DNA of 64,000 bases from Branchiostoma floridae (taxonomy: Eukaryota > Chordata > Leptocardii > Amphioxiformes > Branchiostomatidae), in the NCBI RefSeq assembly GCF_000003815.2, contig NC_049982.1, positions 14,547,931-14,611,930 of the forward strand, read 5' to 3'. The notes under the pieces are model-generated. The model saw only the letters and a list, made by a program, of their open reading frames with translations, was not told where the DNA came from and did not search any database. The position numbers were made by a program, and so were the translations under genes. This document shows, in pieces, positions 23,143-34,047 of this stretch (position 1 is the stretch's first letter; the number at the start of each line of letters is the position of its first letter).

Positions 23143-23769
23143 AATGCAGTGGCACGTTATGTCAAAGTCAGCTTTCGTTGGAGATAACTAATTAGACCTT
23201 TCCAGGAACTACTTTTTCATCAGGTTGCAAGGTCTTGCACTGATAGCTTATCTAGCTAATATACATTGGTGCACATCATTTAAAAAAAACCCGGGGAGAC
23301 CCTGGGAACCAAAGTCCTGTCAGAACTGCCTCATTGTTTTCACGAACAAAAAACTTTGTCCGCGTGTTGGCCACTCCTGAAGCATCTATCATTTCAAGTT
23401 GACCCAGTTGTCACCATCATTGTATATCATGCCGGTGTTTATTGTCAATGCTACTCTCGTCATATTTGTTTTCTTCGCGTTGTTCATTAGATGTAAGTCT
23501 GAATGACGCAGATGCTGGCACGCGACCATTAGTACAATTTGGTGTGATGAGTACAATGTGGGCTGGAAGGCGCTATAGTAGTACCGTCAACACGAGTATC
23601 ATCATATTTATTTTCTTCGTGTTGTTCCTTAATGCATCCTTGAATGGCGCTGACGTGCGGCCATTAATACAATTTACTGTACTGATGTGTATCTAAGCTG
23701 GAATGTGATGACCGATCACAACTATTGACCACAATGTTAGATTGTTCTGAAACCCAAGAAGACTCACTC

Positions 23770-24425
23770 GTTTATAAACCAAAGCTGCGTATTTACTTGG
23801 AGGTTGCCTACGGTGAATGTGTATGCATTGGACAAGATGCGAAGTTTGAGTCAAAACGTAATGCAAGTATATTTTATAGCATGCTCTTTCTGTCATCGAA
23901 TGAGATGCAATTTGGCACACAGCCAAAGGTAAAGGCACATATCTTGTTGAGACGGAAGTACATCAATTTGTTGTTCACAACGCGTTTTCAGGACCCTGAC
24001 GACGCTCTGAATATACCTCACTCTACCCAAGTAACAAGAAAATAAAAAAAAAACAGCTGCATATTGGATTTCAAGAGTGAAAATAAATATATGACTTATA
24101 GACATAAGCATTTTGGTGAATAATTCAATTCCCTTCAACAGCTAAAAGTTTTTAATGAATGAATAGATGAACTCTATTGCACGACATTTGTACACGGTAC
24201 AACGGTATGGCAGCAACTACTACACTGAGTACGCCAATTGAATCTCTCCTGTGTTGTTTCAAATGGCCTTCCAAGGGTGTGGTCATCTTGAAATCAATTC
24301 ATAATGTTCATCATATTGAGATATTTCCGTCTCAAGAAGATATGTGCATTTACCTTTGTGCAAAATACCTCATTTGGTGAAAAAAGAGCTTGTTATAAAA
24401 CAACTTGTTTGGCGTTTTGACTGAC
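23770..24425. mobile_element. Decayed mariner-like MITE, relative of 54452-55375
   Basis: The left half contains GTAATGCAAG, ATCGAATGAGATGCAATTTG and ATATCTTGTTGAGACGGAAG. The right half contains AAGGGTGTGGTCATCTTGAA and CTCAAGAAGATATGTGCATT. The same words, in the same mirrored arrangement, form the arms of the clean copy at 54452-55375. The middle (GACCCTGACGACGC, CTCTACCCAAGTAACAAG) matches that copy inverted. A short LINE tail (24155-24235, minus) has inserted into it. Ends are eroded. Confidence 0.65.
24155..24235 (-). mobile_element. Short LINE 3' tail
   Basis: AATGAATGAATAGATGAACT, TATTGCACGACATTTGTACA and a GGCAGCAACTAC word resemble the start of the LINE 3' end at 25196-25275. A dead-on-arrival insertion of under 100 bp. 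Confidence 0.5.
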
Positions 24426-25021
24426 TTAAGTTTTAATATTAATTGTCGGTTTTGATTTAAAAAAATGTTTTCAGGTCATGATTTTGACGACCACGTTCCT
24501 TATCACCCATATCACCTTTATCATCCCTATCCGTAGTGTAGTAATTGGGGTTTCGAACCAACTTTGTGGTCAGAAGTTGGGATTGCTTACCACATCATGT
24601 TATACCATACTCCCAGCCCACATGCGCATTACACTTCACCAAATTACTGCGTCATTCAGACTTACATCTAATGAACAACGCGAGGAAAACAAAACTGACG
24701 AGAGTCGCATTGACAGTAAACACCGGTATGATGTATAATGATGGTGACAACTGGGTCAACTTGAAATGATAGGGGTGGCTAACTCTTCAGGAGTGGCTAA
24801 CACGCGGAGATACATGTCTACCAAAAGTTTTTGCTCTTGAAACCAATGCAGTTCTGACACGACTTTGGGTTGTTCTCCCCGGGTTTGAATGATGTGTACA
24901 TATATGTATTAGATAAGCTTTCAGTGCAAGACCTTGCAAACTGATGAAAAAATAGTTCCTGGAAAAGTCTAATTAGTTATCTCCAACGAAAGCTGACTTT
25001 GACATAACGTGCCACTGCATT

Positions 25022-25195
25022 ACTAAAGCCGGCTTTACAATCCATGCGGACGCCGGCCGAATTTGTAGATCGGTCAGAGCTCGCCGAATTTCAACATCGC
25101 CCGAGTATCGGTTGTATTCTTCGCTGAAATTCTGCCCCCTTTACAAATGGACGGAGCCCGTCCGACGTCCGTCCATCACAACTGATTATAATTTG
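25022..25195. repeat. GC-rich transposon-like block
   Basis: Contains GCCCCCTTTACAAAT (25134-25148), whose complement ends a similar GC-rich block at 28780-28800, and GCCGGCTTTACAATC near 25029. Words such as CGCCCGAGTAT occur in both blocks. The LINE at 25196-27800 separates them, so the two blocks may be halves of one older element. Confidence 0.4.
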
Positions 25196-25339
25196 TTAAG
25201 TCAAGTCAAGTCAAGTTTATTGCACAACGATTGTATCAGGTACAATGTATGGTAAGTAAAATGTATTACTAGCAACTACGAACTATCTACATGAGTATAC
25301 TAATCTAACATAATAGAAAATAAGGCGGCATAGTGTATT

Positions 25340-26163
25340 TTACATTGTTAAACTTAAAGCACGACTTCTCTTTTGCATAGCATTATATATATATTGGCCT
25401 GGGTGGACAGATACAGAGTCGGGACATGATAGAATTACATTGAATATTTCTCTACTTGTATTAGGTAGTGTTGTTCTGTTGTTACACATGGTCAATAACT
25501 TTTTCCTTTCTTCATCATAACAAGGGCATATCATCAGGAAATGGTATTCATCTTCAATACTGTCTTTGCAGATGGGACACATTCTCTTTTCGGATGGTAT
25601 ATTTTTGTGACGACCCTTTTCAATTTCTAAACAATGTGCTCCAATCCTTAGTTTTGTTATGCTATTAGTGAATGATCTGTTTTGAATTGATAAAAGATAG
25701 TTTTCTAGCGCAAAGGTTGTCTTAATTTTCGAATATGTTGCCAGTTTACTAAAGTTTCTTATCTTTTGTCTCCAGTTCGAAAGATATGTGTCCTTTAGGC
25801 GTTCCTTGAACATGTTTCCAAAATATTTGGCATCGACATTAGGGTTTAGCCAAATATTTTGGAAACCATGTCTGCATAGTATATCTTGTACATGTGTAAT
25901 CCATTCATGTTCTTGAGCAACAGCAGTGTCGTACGCTTTTTTAACAATTCTATCATTAGACATATTGTGTAATCTAAGCCAATATTTAATCAGTCGTGTC
26001 TGGGTGTCTATATACAGTGGAAACACACCTAGCTCGCCCAGTACAGCAGCGTTAACAGAACTTCTAGGAACACTAAGTAATACCTTACAGTAGTTAAGCA
26101 GTACATGTTCTAGATCAGGAATCTCGTAGGAAATATTAGGCTGCTCTAGTGTTACGTTCTGAT
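25340..26163 (-). pseudogene. C-terminal domain of the LINE RT protein
   Basis: The open frame downstream of the frameshift starts R-P-R-N-Q-N-V-T-L and passes through L-G-V-F-P-L-Y-I-D-T and W-L-R-L. It contains a Cys/His cluster C-P-I-C-K-D-S-I-E-D-E-Y-H-F-L (then C-P-C-Y), which is common in LINE C-termini. It ends at a stop at 25340. It belongs to the same polyprotein as 26152-27528. Confidence 0.85.
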
Positions 26164-27528
26164 TTCTGGGGCGTCTGATTGATATGTAATATTCAATTTG
26201 TCAGTATACTTCTTAAATCGAACAAGAACAGGACGGGTAGATGATGTATCATATTTCCTGCCAACACGGATAGCCTTAAGTATATTTACATTCGGTCCCA
26301 GTACCGGGGCAATGATGTTTGAAACTGTATCCCTAACACTTTCATTCGGATATTCCTTTATTCCTTTAAGGATGAGCTCTTTGCTTTGAGCGTTTGTTCC
26401 AAGTATTTCCCCGCAGTAGAGCAAGATCGGCTTGACTAGGCTTTGGAATAAATCCAGGGCAAGAGATATCGAGGGATTATGATTTGATGCTAGCAATGAT
26501 TTAAGTTTAAAGGATGCTCGCATAGCTTTTACTCTGAGTTGTTTATTGGCACGGTGAAATGATCCTGATGGTGTGATGTCTACTCCTAGGTAAGTGTAAA
26601 AGTTTGTGAAATTTATAGGTTGTCCTTGTGACTGAAAGGGGGAGCGTTTATTATAGTTAGCTCGCCCATTTTTTGAAAATATCATAACTTTAGTTTTTTC
26701 TCTATTGATCGATAGTTTCCAAGTAGAACAAAATTTATCTAGTCTTTCTAGGCAATGCTTCAGACCCGTTTCCGATTTTGAGATGAGCACAAGGTCATCA
26801 GCCCAGAGAAGGCTACTTATGGGGGTATCGTTTAGTATTACAGGGTCGCATAATGGTGATGAAAATCTGTCTGGAAGATCATTAACAAATAGATTAAAAA
26901 GGAGTGGGCTTAGATTGCATCCCTGTCGTACACCGCAAGAAGATCTAAAGTAATCTGAAAGGCCGTGAGACGTTTTCACACAATATTCTATATTATCGTA
27001 CATTGATTGTATAATGTTGAAGAAATTACCACCTATACCCGACGATAAGACCTTGTAGAATAAACCTTTTCTCCACACAGAATCAAAGGCTTTCCTGAAG
27101 TCTACAAAGCATGTGTATAATTTTCCGCCGGGTACAGATAACTGTTTATCAATGAGAGATTTCAGCACAAATATGTTATCACTGGTCCGAAAGTCCTTTC
27201 GAAATCCAGACTGAAAGGGGGACAAAATGTTGTTGTTTTCTAAGAAGTGCTGTAAACGGTTGCTGAGTACTGATGTGAACAACTTTCCGACACAGCTAGA
27301 AATGGCAATTCCTCTGTAATTTGAAGGATTCGATGGATTGCCACTTTTGTATATGGGAACAAGAATGCTCTGACTCCATTGGTGTGGGAAATATCCAGAG
27401 TTAAGGACTATATTAAAGAGTTTTCGCAATGGTGGTATAAGTTTTGTATTGGCATATTTCAACATTTCATTAATGACGGAGTCTGTTCCACACGCTTTGC
27501 TGCATTTTAATTTACGCAGCCCCTCCAA
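26152..27528 (-). pseudogene. LINE reverse transcriptase ORF carrying an ORF1-like insert
   Basis: 458 codons. RT motifs in order: N-Y-R-G-I-A-I (70-76), F-V-D-F-R-K-A-F-D-S (141-150), G-V-R-Q-G-C-N-L-S-P (199-208), the catalytic box as W-A-D-D (242-245) and Y-L-G-V (313-316). The RT-like part ends around Y-C-G-E-I-L-G-T (371-378). Residues about 384-448 then read like the RRM region of LINE ORF1 proteins (L-K-G-I-K-E ... A-I-R-V-G-R-K ... R-P-V-L-V-R-F). After it the frame is lost, and the normal RT C-terminal region resumes in another frame at about 26163 and continues to 25340. Catalytic residues look intact but the frame is broken. Confidence 0.85.
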
Positions 27529-27800
27529 AATTTCTTCATTTGAAATGTCGAAATCTAGAGGTTTTTCTGTAAGTTATTCTAGCGTGTGGATAATGTTGTC
27601 TGTAATGTTGTCTGCAGGGTCGCTATTCACAGAGTGTGCTTCAGTGCTTTTGGTAGCTGTCTGGACAAGTTCAGGCCTTACATTGTAGACATGTTGGTGA
27701 AAATCTTTATCGGATTTGCTACTTTCAATGAGGTCATTTAAATTTTTAAAGTGGGTTCTCCACTCTTCGGATGAGATTGTACTATGTCTTGAACATGGAC

Positions 27801-28430
27801 GAAGTCAGAACTGACTAACCTTGTAAAAAGCCAATATTTGTGTAAAATTTAATTTCTGAGTTGCGGGATATATGTAGGACATGAGTGGAGTGGATGGGCA
27901 CACTGAAAACAATAATATTAACAGGAATGTGGTGATACACCAATCAAGAAACTACCACAAGAGCCACAAAGTGAACAGACAAGTCTTATTCACCATAATA
28001 CAATGATTTTGACAGAGTTGAAATCGGGCGAACCTTGGGCGATCCTCGAGCGAAAGCCGGCAAAGGCAGTCCGAGTTTCAGACTGGAAGCCTTCAGACAT
28101 GAAGAATATATGATCTCACATGTACACATCCAAACCTATAGCAAAATATAAATAGGAAGTGCTGTCTTGGTGTCCAATTGACTTACATTATAAAAGGTAC
28201 GCAGCTTTCTTAGAAATAGAAATGTTATAGATTAGAAATCTTATATGTCGGAACAAATTGTTTACTAAAAATGAAAGCCTAAAACAAAGGCACGTGTTCA
28301 ACACAGGCGTCAAATTGATTAGGTGACAGTTAAAATTCTGCCGGAGCCCTCCCAAGCTCCCAGCGACACCAGCACAACGCTCGCCCAAAGCACGCCAAAC
28401 TAGTTTAAAGTCGGGCGGAATATCGTCCGG
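27801..28430. other. No gene recognised
   Basis: Sequence between the LINE 5' break and the GC-rich block. AT-rich, with no coding or repeat structure that I can define. Confidence 0.4.
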
Positions 28431-28801
28431 TTATTGCAGGAAGCCCGAACGAGTCTGGCGCGAAACCGAAGAGTTCGCACAAAATCCGACCGAAAAAAAG
28501 ATAGTCAGAAACCGTCGGGTTGCCGCCCGAGTATTCGCCAAGTCTTGGCCATTGCTCGGACAAGCTCCGGTCGAGCTACAGGCAACCCATTGACGAGCTC
28601 TCCGAGCTCAACGCTCTCCGCCGAGGCCTCGCTGAAATTAAGCGCAGCTGCAAGTGCCCCGCAAACGCCGGCCGAGCTGCTAAAAATCGGTCGAGGCCCG
28701 CATAATCGCCAAAACGCCGGTCATACTCCGGCCGAAAATGTCCATTTGGAGCTCGCCAACAACTCGGCCGAGCTAAATTCTTGATTTGTAAAGGGGGCTT
28801 A
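28431..28801. repeat. GC-rich transposon-like block (possible partner of 25022-25195)
   Basis: Dense in CGGCCGAG and CGCCCGAGTATTCG words and ends in ATTTGTAAAGGGGGC (28786-28800), the complement of GCCCCCTTTACAAAT at 25134. A similar AAGGGGGGCTTAAC end lies at 47995-48008. The 116-codon open frame over it is Ser/Ala/Arg-rich from GC content and is not called a gene. Confidence 0.45.
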
Positions 28802-28819
28802 ACGACAAGATCACATAGG

Positions 28820-28900
28820 TCGGTGTTTTCTTGCTCGTGAAACCAATGTGACAGTTCTGACAGGACTTTGGTTTTTATGGTCTCCCCGAGCTGTGAATGA
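28820..28900. repeat. Partial third arm of the 23143-25021 foldback
   Basis: GTGAAACCAATGTGACAGTT, CTGACAGGACTTTGG and GTCTCCCCGAG match the right arm at 24830-24900 in the same orientation. Confidence 0.55.
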
Positions 28901-28939
28901 TGTGTAACAATCTGTCATTAAAAGGCGTCAACCGTCAAA

Positions 28940-29010
28940 CGAGGTGTGAGCCACATCTCGAGCACCGTTAAAGAACCTGCCACACCTATGGACAAAATTA
29001 GGGGTGATTC
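28940..29010 (+). mobile_element. SINE core scrap
   Basis: GAGCCACATC followed by GCACCGTTAAAGAACCTGCC matches the SINE core words read at 10640-11085 and 48898-49390, here in plus orientation. Very short. Confidence 0.4.
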
Positions 29011-29860
29011 TCCTCTGGAACTTATCAGGAGTTTCTGGAAAATTCTAATTCATCTTCATCATCATTTTGGGCGTGTTGCTCGGTCTAAGTTCAGTCTCTC
29101 TTTGCGATGTTTTAGGACAGGTCCGTTGCTGAACAGTTCGTTGTGCATGAAGCGTGAAATTGAAGGGCTCTAACCTTACCAGCAATATGAAAATTATACT
29201 ATGTCATTAATCTGAATTACACAGGATCATCTCTCGGTCTCCACTATACATTTTATACTGTTACTATGGGATTTACATAATAGGTATTAGAAAAGGGAGC
29301 CTCTTAGAAACGGGTTTTCAAAACAATGTTCATCGGTGATTCTTCAATGATTGAGTCCATTTAATCAGTGTGGCCCACTTCTTAACATGGCACATGCAAC
29401 CAAGGCCATCAGATATGCCAGAATTCACTCATTTACCCAGAGTGCTTTGCGATACTTTCAGAGCAAATCTTGACAAGAAAACTTGTGTCTTGTGTAAGGG
29501 AAAGGTTAAAAAAGTTATCAAGTATGTGCCACAAGTTTCAAATCGATATTTTACTCACCGTTTCAAATCGATTATCTCCTACACCTTAACAAGGTCCTTG
29601 ATGGAGAGTTTCAGACCTTGCACACCGATGTGATGACCATTGCTAAATGTAACAGATGACTAGTTTATCACAAATGAAACTTTGGCAGGGTACGGAACTC
29701 TCCTACAGCAGAGAAACGTGTCCATGAAAAACCTTCAGGTCTGATGTTTTGCACTGGATGCTTCTTTATACCCTTGTTACACAGCACGAAAATCGATCAG
29801 CCAACAAGTCTGTGGGTTTCAAATGGTGTTTTCTGTAGTGATACATACGGCATTCCAACA
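29011..29860. other. No gene recognised
   Basis: AT-rich intergenic DNA; no supported exon or repeat. Confidence 0.45.
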
Positions 29861-30135
29861 TTATTCGAAACATTCTTATCTCATTCGATGGAGAACCGAA
29901 ACGGCAAGCCACTTTGAATTATGTGGCCAAAAGATTATCTGGAATGCAGTGAGAATTTCTAGAATACACTACGAATTCCCAGGAATAGAAAAGAATTTAA
30001 GATCTGACGGCATTCTGGCTCATTCCTTCTTGCGTGAAGGGGATATAAAGTACATTTGGAAATTCCACCCGAATGGCCCCGAATGTCGCACGAATTTACT
30101 TTTTTTAATCTGCTAATTTGATTTCAGTGTGAAGG
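29860..30135. mobile_element. MITE-like copy, relative of 36178-36490
   Basis: ATCTGGAATGCAGTGAGAAT and TTTCTAGAATACACTACGAA, and the end GATTTCAGTGTGAAGGCCCT, match words in the element at 36178-36490, where the TTCACACTGAAATC end lies on the opposite side. Left boundary uncertain. Confidence 0.45.
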
Positions 30136-30649
30136 CCCTATTTATCAAGCGTGGAGAAGCATGATTATATATTTTCTGGTAAAAGTAATTTCATGATAAA
30201 GACGTGTACTGCTGGCGGCACCATAATCCTTGATCCTTTTACATTGCCCTCATCCTACTCATTTGCCCGTATGTTACATGGTTACGTGGGGCTGGATTTC
30301 ACTCTTTAGAGTTGCTCTCCATGTAAATAGATAAAATGCGCTGTGATCTCCGTCGTACATTTGGAAACCTAACAATTACAACAACTAATTATTCTTTTGA
30401 GCTTCTTTATCTCTGTCTGCGTCGACCATCATGAAATTGCTCCATATTAAACTTAAGTGTGATTGTTTGACCGACCATTGATAACGCTTTGACTAAAAGC
30501 GTACCTAGCGGTGCTTGACTGAAGCGCATCATATTTGACTCAGCTGGCCATGACTTGCGCGGATGTGATCTTCATTGTTTTAGTGGACGAAAATGTCAGG
30601 ACGATTCTGCGTGCCAATATATTTATACGTAGGCGTATCCAAAGCCTGT
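30136..30649. other. Downstream flank of the GAREM-like gene
   Basis: Presumed 3'UTR and intergenic sequence on the minus strand. No clear AATAAA signal was found close to the stop codon. Confidence 0.4.
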
Positions 30650-33600
30650 TCATTGGTCCTTTGGACGCCAGCCTTCGTCCCTGAACTTGAGTAGTTTGAC
30701 ACAGTCGAGAGGGGACATGTTGAGGTCGTTCCGCATCATGGCCTTGTCCAGGTCCATCAGCAGGTCACCGTCCACCATGTTTTCTTCAAATGTCGCGATG
30801 TACCTGTGAGTGAACATACACGTCACTCGTATGACTCACTTGTTAGCATACATCACAAGCCAGACATTCAGATCACAGATTTATGAGGGACTCCCAATTA
30901 TCAGCTAGCTCATATGTCTACAAAATGGGGTCAAAAGACCACAGCAAAATGCTGTCAACTTTTTAGTCCGTCTTTGGGAGGTGGTTTCTGAGTTGTTTTT
31001 GTATGTAACGATGGAAAAAGAGGATGGGGATATAATCTACGTACTTATCCAGCTTCAAGAGACGGAGGCAGTCTGCCATCTGTGCGATGGTAATGGTCCT
31101 CATGTCCTTCGGGATGTCACTGAACGTTTCGATGAAGACTCCCAGTTGTTCCCCACCTGCACTGAAGCGCCTTCCAGCGGAAGAGCTGGGATTAGCCGCT
31201 TTTTGCGCTGAGTCTGTTTCCTTCAGGTTTTCCTTGGTTGTTGGCGTACTTGTGGTTTCATCCTTCGGTTTTGGTGCGTGTGTGACAGAAGGAGAGGCGA
31301 AGACTACGGCCGTGGGTACCCCTCCTGCCGGGGGAGGGAGTAGTGGCTTTCTTGACGGGGCAGCTGTAGCAGGGGAAGATGGTGAAACGCTTTATCAATT
31401 CTGTCTCAGGACGCTTCGGGCAAGAAAAACAGGAACTAGACATACATACATCAGCACTTGTTGACGATTTCGTCAAGTATGGCGCATAACACGCTGCAAT
31501 CATGACAAGCAAGGTACTTCCTATCCGAATTCTACAAGGCATTCTACGAGCTTCTGTGTGCATGTCAAATCAGTGGAAGTTCTGCCAAACAAACGACTTA
31601 CCGTGTTTTTTACCATTATGAAATGACTCAACGTTCAACGTAGATGTGTTCAGATAATACTAGCTTGTGACCAAATCCAAAGCCGTACAATGCTATATAG
31701 ATACCGAGGAATTCAAGTTCAAAGTACCTACCTTCATCGACTCGTGGCATCCCAGGTGTGGACACGGCTCCGGCTACGTTCCCTGTAGTGTGTGAACTAG
31801 CTGCTGTGTCCTGCACAGCTCCCGCTTCACCCTCCATGTACAGCCCCTGGTAGCACGTCGTACTCGGGTCATCAAACACCAGGGTCTGGTAGGAGTCCGT
31901 CGATGGCTGTCCAATGGCAGGCCGCCGTTGGACTACCGGTCTTTTGTCCTGTTGTGGTTTATCTGTTTGACCTGTCAGTAACACAAGGAAAGGAACCGAC
32001 CGGTATTAGCACACAATTGGACATGAAATTTTTTTATAGCATTATAAGGTGCAGGAGCGCAAGAAATTGATTATCTAATCGCTCTTCTTTTACCTTTCAA
32101 AGATTGAGGTGTCAATCCGGGCAGTGGAATTCCAGCCGGCCTTCTTAAGGACTTTGGTTTCAAGGGTACAGGTGGAGGGGCCTTCTTCTTTTCCTCCTTC
32201 TTCTTCCCCTTCTTTTCCTTCTCATCAGGGGCAGGTGGAAGTGGTGCGTACGTCTTTCCGACATCAAGAACCTCAGACGACATCAGATCTCTCACAGCAT
32301 AGACTTTAAGGATGCGGGTTGGCTCTATTTCATCGTAAATGTGGTTATGTTCTTCCACTGATGTCTTCGTGTACAGAGAAACGTCTACAGAGATACAAAT
32401 ATGAACATTTGGGTACGAAATATGCCGTACAGTGCACACACGAACAAAAGGTACCATTATTGCTTCTGCAGAAGTTCTTTTCTTTCACACCTTCGTTCCC
32501 GACGACGTCATCAAAGCTGACGGTGTCTGCAGTGTGAGAAAGAGCCTGACACAGACTTGTCCAGTCACTGTCGCCGCCCCGTAGCAGCCCCTCCGCCACC
32601 GCGACACGCAGGGTCAGATACATCGGGATCAGGAGGACGGTCTCAACCAGCGTGCCTGTGTTGGAGAAGACGAGAATACATGTCACACAAGTTTGAGACT
32701 CTGTCAAAACCACCAGGGGTCAGGGTCAAGACCCGATACTGGCCTCCTACGCAGGGGTGTTTCTGGGTGGCTGGCGGTTGTCTCTGGATTTTTTTGCTGA
32801 TGTGTACTGATTTCTGATCGTTCCCGTGCATGTTCTAATATGCCCAGCCTAATCGGCGCGCCAACGTTTTCGCCACCCAGAAGGCATCTTAAAGGCACTT
32901 AAAGAAGTGGGATAGAAGGTTCAGGGAAACCAGACTATCAGTACTAAAGTCTTACTGTCTGAATAGGAGTTCCCCTGCAGGTATTTCTCTTCGTACGTCT
33001 CCAGTAGAGTCAGCTCCCCGAACATCTGCACACCGTGCCGGTCCGTACTTCTCAAGCCGATCTCACGAGAGAACTGGGCCCTCAGCGGCAGCGTGTGCGT
33101 CTGGAGAATGTCCACTATGTCTTTGTCAAATTCTAAGAAACAAAACCAAAAGGGAGGTAAACCGTTTAAATGATAAGTTGATGACGCTAGAAAAAATAGT
33201 CGAATATCAAGATGATTAAAAAATCGTTAATTTTATGGATCACCATTAGTATTTAGTATGTCATTTTTCTTTTAACGCCAGGGTAAATTATAAACTTAAG
33301 GATTTTGACTCCTCCTTATTTCAATACCATATCCTAAATACATCCATCGACATCCTTGAGACCCAACATGTTAGTGCCCAATTAGATATTTACTAGCAAC
33401 AAGCATGTGTCTCACCTTGAACTCTGCCGCCGGATACGACATCGAACAAAGCCACGCCCTTCCGGTCTGCAGGAATGCTGAGACGGCGGCCGTGTCTGTC
33501 CTCTGCGATCACCCTCAGCTGCCTGACCTGTCTGTGGATCCGGACGATCTACAGGTGTCATAAGATAGTTCTTCATACAGGCACCGTGTAGAACACCCTA

Positions 33601-34047
33601 CTGGGTTCAGACGCGTAGGGGACATTGGGACATCAAAATGTAGACATCGTGCAAGAGAGACAAACAAGAAGACCGATCGACGGAAGGAAAATCATCTGTT
33701 ATTTAACTGACAAACAATTTCAATGCAACACCACTAAGTGCCCGGTCTATCTTAGTTGTGTCAATCATCATACATATGAAAAAAAAATAGTTTGAAGTCT
33801 TTCAACATTTTGGAAATGTTTCAAAATGAATTCTGAATACAAAAGTGTCAATGAGACTTATCATTGCCTTTATACATCTGTAATATTAATGGCTCTACAA
33901 CCACACCTGACCAGCTGCAAGTGACTCCACTTCGGTATTCCCATAATGCCCATCCGTGACCTTCACTATCCTTGGCAAGGTGAAACTGTCCAGGAATTCC
34001 CTCAGAGTGTAGGTGATCTGACCCCACCGGAAGTCGTTGTCAGCCAT
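30650..34047 (-). CDS. GAREM-like CABIT-SAM adaptor protein, eight exons
   Basis: Exons (minus): 34047-33907, 33548-33416, 33132-32956, 32655-32491, 32384-32094, 31971-31732, 31363-31045, 30803-30650. All introns are GT-AG, with phases 0,1,1,1,1,1,2, and the exons total 1620 bases: 539 residues plus stop. Residues 1-205 look like a CABIT domain (L-P-R-I-V-K-V; G-Q-I-V-R-I-H; R-R-L-S-I-P). Then come a tyrosine motif Y222-D-E-I, a Lys/Glu-rich stretch, an SH3-ligand-like P-P-P-V-P-L-K-P-K (275-283) and Y330-Q-T-L/Y343-Q-G-L. Residues about 465-534 form a SAM domain ending G-W-R-P. CABIT plus proline-rich plus SAM is the GAREM layout; vertebrate GAREMs are Grb2-binding MAPK-pathway adaptors of roughly 870 residues, so this one is short. 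The ATG is the first Met after an in-frame stop (TAG near 34100). THEMIS-type proteins lack a SAM. Confidence 0.88.

Larger units (their letters stand above)
23143..25021. mobile_element. Large foldback element with arms of about 0.5-0.6 kb
   Basis: The left arm begins AATGCAGTGGCACGTTATGT (23143) and is matched by the complement ending ACATAACGTGCCACTGCATT (25021). Similarity continues inward through TTGACCCAGTTGTCACCATC and GTTGTTCATTAGATGTAAGT to at least 23570 and 24600. The left arm contains an extra tandem duplication of about 130 bp (23445-23570 repeated at 23586-23705). The loop holds a decayed mariner-like MITE. A partial third arm occurs at 28820-28900. No transposase frame; superfamily unknown. 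Confidence 0.75.
25196..27800 (-). mobile_element. LINE retrotransposon, 5'-truncated, mutated
   Basis: A 2.6-kb non-LTR element on the minus strand. The 5' truncation is near 27800, within a pre-RT linker (S-R-H-S-T-I-S-S-E-E-W-R). An in-frame TAA follows near 27570. The RT is at 27528-26152. After a frameshift near 26165 the C-terminal domain runs to 25340 and includes a C-P-I-C-K...H-F-L-M-I-C-P zinc-knuckle-like motif. The 3'UTR ends in TCAAG repeats (25196-25215). The element supplies no intact protein. The clade is not assigned; the RT wording is of the general I/Jockey/L1-like type. Confidence 0.9.

Noticed and set aside
28434-28784. 116-codon Ser/Ala-rich open frame
   Set aside because: Explained by the GC-rich transposon-like block.
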